Positions 5,455 through 6,672 of a DNA stretch of 6,672 nucleotides are shown here, one piece after another. This stretch comes from an uncultured Eubacteriales bacterium (GTDB lineage: Bacteria; Bacillota; Clostridia; Lachnospirales; Lachnospiraceae). The notes below the pieces were generated by a model. The model did no database searches. It had not been told where the DNA came from and saw nothing but the letters and a program-made list of their open reading frames with translations. The DNA is taken from the NCBI GenBank assembly GCA_949286775.1, contig CASEDW010000128.1, positions 1 through 6,672 of the forward strand, written 5' to 3'. Within the stretch, counting starts at the first letter, position 1. The number at the start of each line of letters is the position of its first letter. The translations under genes were made by a program, and so were the position numbers.

Positions 5455-5479
5455 TTTTACTATATCAATTATAGTAAAA
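5455..5479 (+). promoter_or_regulatory. Perfect 10-bp palindrome upstream of glgC (possible operator)
   Basis: TTTTACTATA (5455-5464) and its exact reverse complement TATAGTAAAA (5470-5479) flank a 5-base TCAAT spacer. The arm and spacer size suit a dimeric repressor site. It lies downstream of the extended -10 promoter and would overlap the alternative promoter at 5450-5480, so binding could block glgC transcription. As RNA it would make a weak AT-rich hairpin. It does not look like a CcpA cre site; the regulator is unknown. Confidence 0.5.
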
Positions 5480-5539
5480 TTTCAAAGAAAATATGTTATT
5501 GATGAAAATCTGAGTATAATTGGTGAGGTGAGACAGCAT

Positions 5540-6672
5540 ATGATCAAAAAAGAGATGATTGCGATGCTTTTGGCAGGCGGACAGGGATCAAGGCTTGGAG
5601 TCCTGACAGACAAAGTCGCAAAACCGGCGGTTGCTTTTGGCGGAAAATACAGAATCATAGATTTTCCTCTCAGTAACTGTATTAATTCAGGAATCGATAC
5701 AGTTGGCGTCTTAACACAGTACCAGCCTTTGAGACTCAACTCTCATATCGGAATAGGAATTCCGTGGGATCTTGATAAAGGAGAAGGCGGCGTCACACTG
5801 CTTTCACCGTATGAGAGTAATTACGGAAACGGATGGTACAGCGGCACGGCGGACGCCATTTATCAGAACATTACTTTTATGGACAAATATGATCCGGATT
5901 ATGTTGTTATTCTTTCGGGCGATCATATATACAAGATGGACTACCAGCTTATGCTTGATTATCACAAGGCAAACAAAGCGGATCTTACTATCGCGTGCAT
6001 GACCGTACCCTGGGAAGAGGCAAGCAGGTTCGGTATCATGATAACAGATGAGTTCGGTAAGATAACTGAGTTCGAAGAGAAACCTGAAAATCCAAGAAGC
6101 AACCTCGCTTCGATGGGTATTTATATCTTCAGTTATGACGTGCTCAAAAAGACTCTTAAGAAATTGAAAGACGTGCCGAACCTTGACTTCGGTATGCATG
6201 TTCTTCCTGATATCAGGGAAAACAACGGCCGAATTTACGCATATGAATTCAGCGGATACTGGAAAGACGTCGGAACCCTCGGATCATATTGGAGCGCGAA
6301 TATGGAGCTGATAGATATCGTTCCTGAATTCAACCTCTATGAGGAATTCTGGAAAATATATACAAATTGCCAGACGATAAATCCGACATATATTTCAGAT
6401 ACTTCGAAAATTGAAAGAACCATTATATCATCGGGATGCGAGATATACGGTGAAGTTGTCAATTCAGTGCTTGGATTTGACATTACCGTAGGCAAAGGAA
6501 CGGTGATTAAGGATTCCATTATCATGAACGGAGTTACTATCGGCGAAAACTGCCATATAGAAAAAGCGATCATCGCTGAAGACACTAAGATAGGAGACAG
6601 AGTAACGCTCGGCGCAGGCGAAGAAGTACCTAACGTTGTAAAACCGAAGATATACGGAGACGGAATCTGTAC
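5540..6672 (+). CDS. glgC: Glucose-1-phosphate adenylyltransferase (ADP-glucose pyrophosphorylase), 3' end outside window
   Basis: GlgC makes ADP-glucose from ATP and glucose-1-phosphate, the committed step of bacterial glycogen synthesis in the cytoplasm. The 377 residues present are open to the right edge, so only the C-terminal end is missing. The nucleotidyltransferase domain has AGGQGSRLGVLT (12-23), KPAVAFGGKYRIIDFPLSN (28-46), WYSGTADAIYQN (99-110), the metal-site Asp128 in LSGDH (125-129), and FEEKP (178-182), whose Lys181 matches the glucose-1-phosphate-binding lysine of the family. From about residue 280 hexapeptide-like repeats form the left-handed beta-helix. It lacks the longer N-terminal extension of the E. 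coli enzyme, as is normal in Firmicutes. The ATG at 5540 follows GAGGTG at 5525-5530, nine bases upstream. In related genomes glgD or other glg genes follow, which the window cannot show. Confidence 0.97.
   Translation, partial: MIKKEMIAMLLAGGQGSRLGVLTDKVAKPAVAFGGKYRIIDFPLSNCINSGIDTVGVLTQYQPLRLNSHIGIGIPWDLDKGEGGVTLLSPYESNYGNGWYSGTADAIYQNITFMDKYDPDYVVILSGDHIYKMDYQLMLDYHKANKADLTIACMTVPWEEASRFGIMITDEFGKITEFEEKPENPRSNLASMGIYIFSYDVLKKTLKKLKDVPNLDFGMHVLPDIRENNGRIYAYEFSGYWKDVGTLGSYWSANMELIDIVPEFNLYEEFWKIYTNCQTINPTYISDTSKIERTIISSGCEIYGEVVNSVLGFDITVGKGTVIKDSIIMNGVTIGENCHIEKAIIAEDTKIGDRVTLGAGEEVPNVVKPKIYGDGIC

Larger units (their letters stand above)
5177..5539. other. 363-bp AT-rich divergent spacer between tRNA-Thr and glgC
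   Basis: This spacer holds the minus-strand tRNA promoter (5194-5222), a candidate glgC promoter (5379-5406), a 10-bp palindrome (5455-5479) and the glgC ribosome binding site GAGGTG (5525-5530). Between about 5223 and 5378 I see only AT-rich sequence with a small tandem duplication, ATAACAAT twice at 5301-5316. A 62-codon open frame at 5204-5392 has no ribosome binding site and looks like chance. No conserved riboswitch pattern is recognisable. Confidence 0.7.

Noticed and set aside
5515..5520. Perfect TATAAT just upstream of glgC
   Set aside because: Transcription would start inside the glgC ribosome binding site and no -35 box lies at the right distance.

Overview
The window looks like a chromosomal segment of a Gram-positive Firmicute, most likely class Clostridia. 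Three things point there: the gene order ispF-cysS-mrnC-rlmB-sigH, known from Bacillus and Clostridia; a clostridial-type glycogen GlgC with no long N-terminal extension; and AGGA/GAGGTG-type ribosome binding sites with mid-GC genes and very AT-rich spacers. I cannot name a genus. No plasmid, phage, transposase, CRISPR or defence gene is visible.

Layout. Positions 1-54 may be the tail of an upstream gene. Positions 55-223 are a spacer rich in hairpins. Positions 224-1246 encode a family 2 glycosyltransferase. It lies between two copies of a 41-bp imperfect repeat (123-163 and 1270-1310, 33/41 identical), the second inside a larger inverted-repeat structure. Positions 1346-5048 hold five same-strand housekeeping genes: ispF (isoprenoid precursor synthesis), cysS (cysteinyl-tRNA synthetase), mrnC (Mini-ribonuclease III, 23S rRNA maturation), rlmB (23S rRNA 2'-O-methyltransferase) and a SigH-like sigma factor. 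From cysS onward they are very tightly packed: cysS/mrnC overlap by 16 bp, mrnC/rlmB overlap by 11 bp, and rlmB/sigH are 10 bp apart. This block links tRNA charging, rRNA processing and modification, and a transcription factor. It ends at a strong 12-bp terminator (5047-5090) that can also serve the convergent tRNA gene.

Positions 5104-5176 (minus strand) encode tRNA-Thr(GGU) with a near-consensus promoter (TTGACA, 17 bp, TACAAT). A 363-bp AT-rich spacer follows, with a candidate extended -10 promoter and a perfect 10-bp palindrome. glgC (ADP-glucose pyrophosphorylase, first step of glycogen synthesis) starts at 5540 and runs off the right edge.

Most of the window is ordinary conserved gene content. 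I do not see a convincing new biological system. The parts least explained are the repeat and hairpin elements around the glycosyltransferase, including a possible pseudoknot just upstream of ispF, and the palindrome upstream of glgC. Smaller oddities are a substrate-contact residue change in IspF and the lack of a yacP/rae1-type gene between rlmB and sigH.
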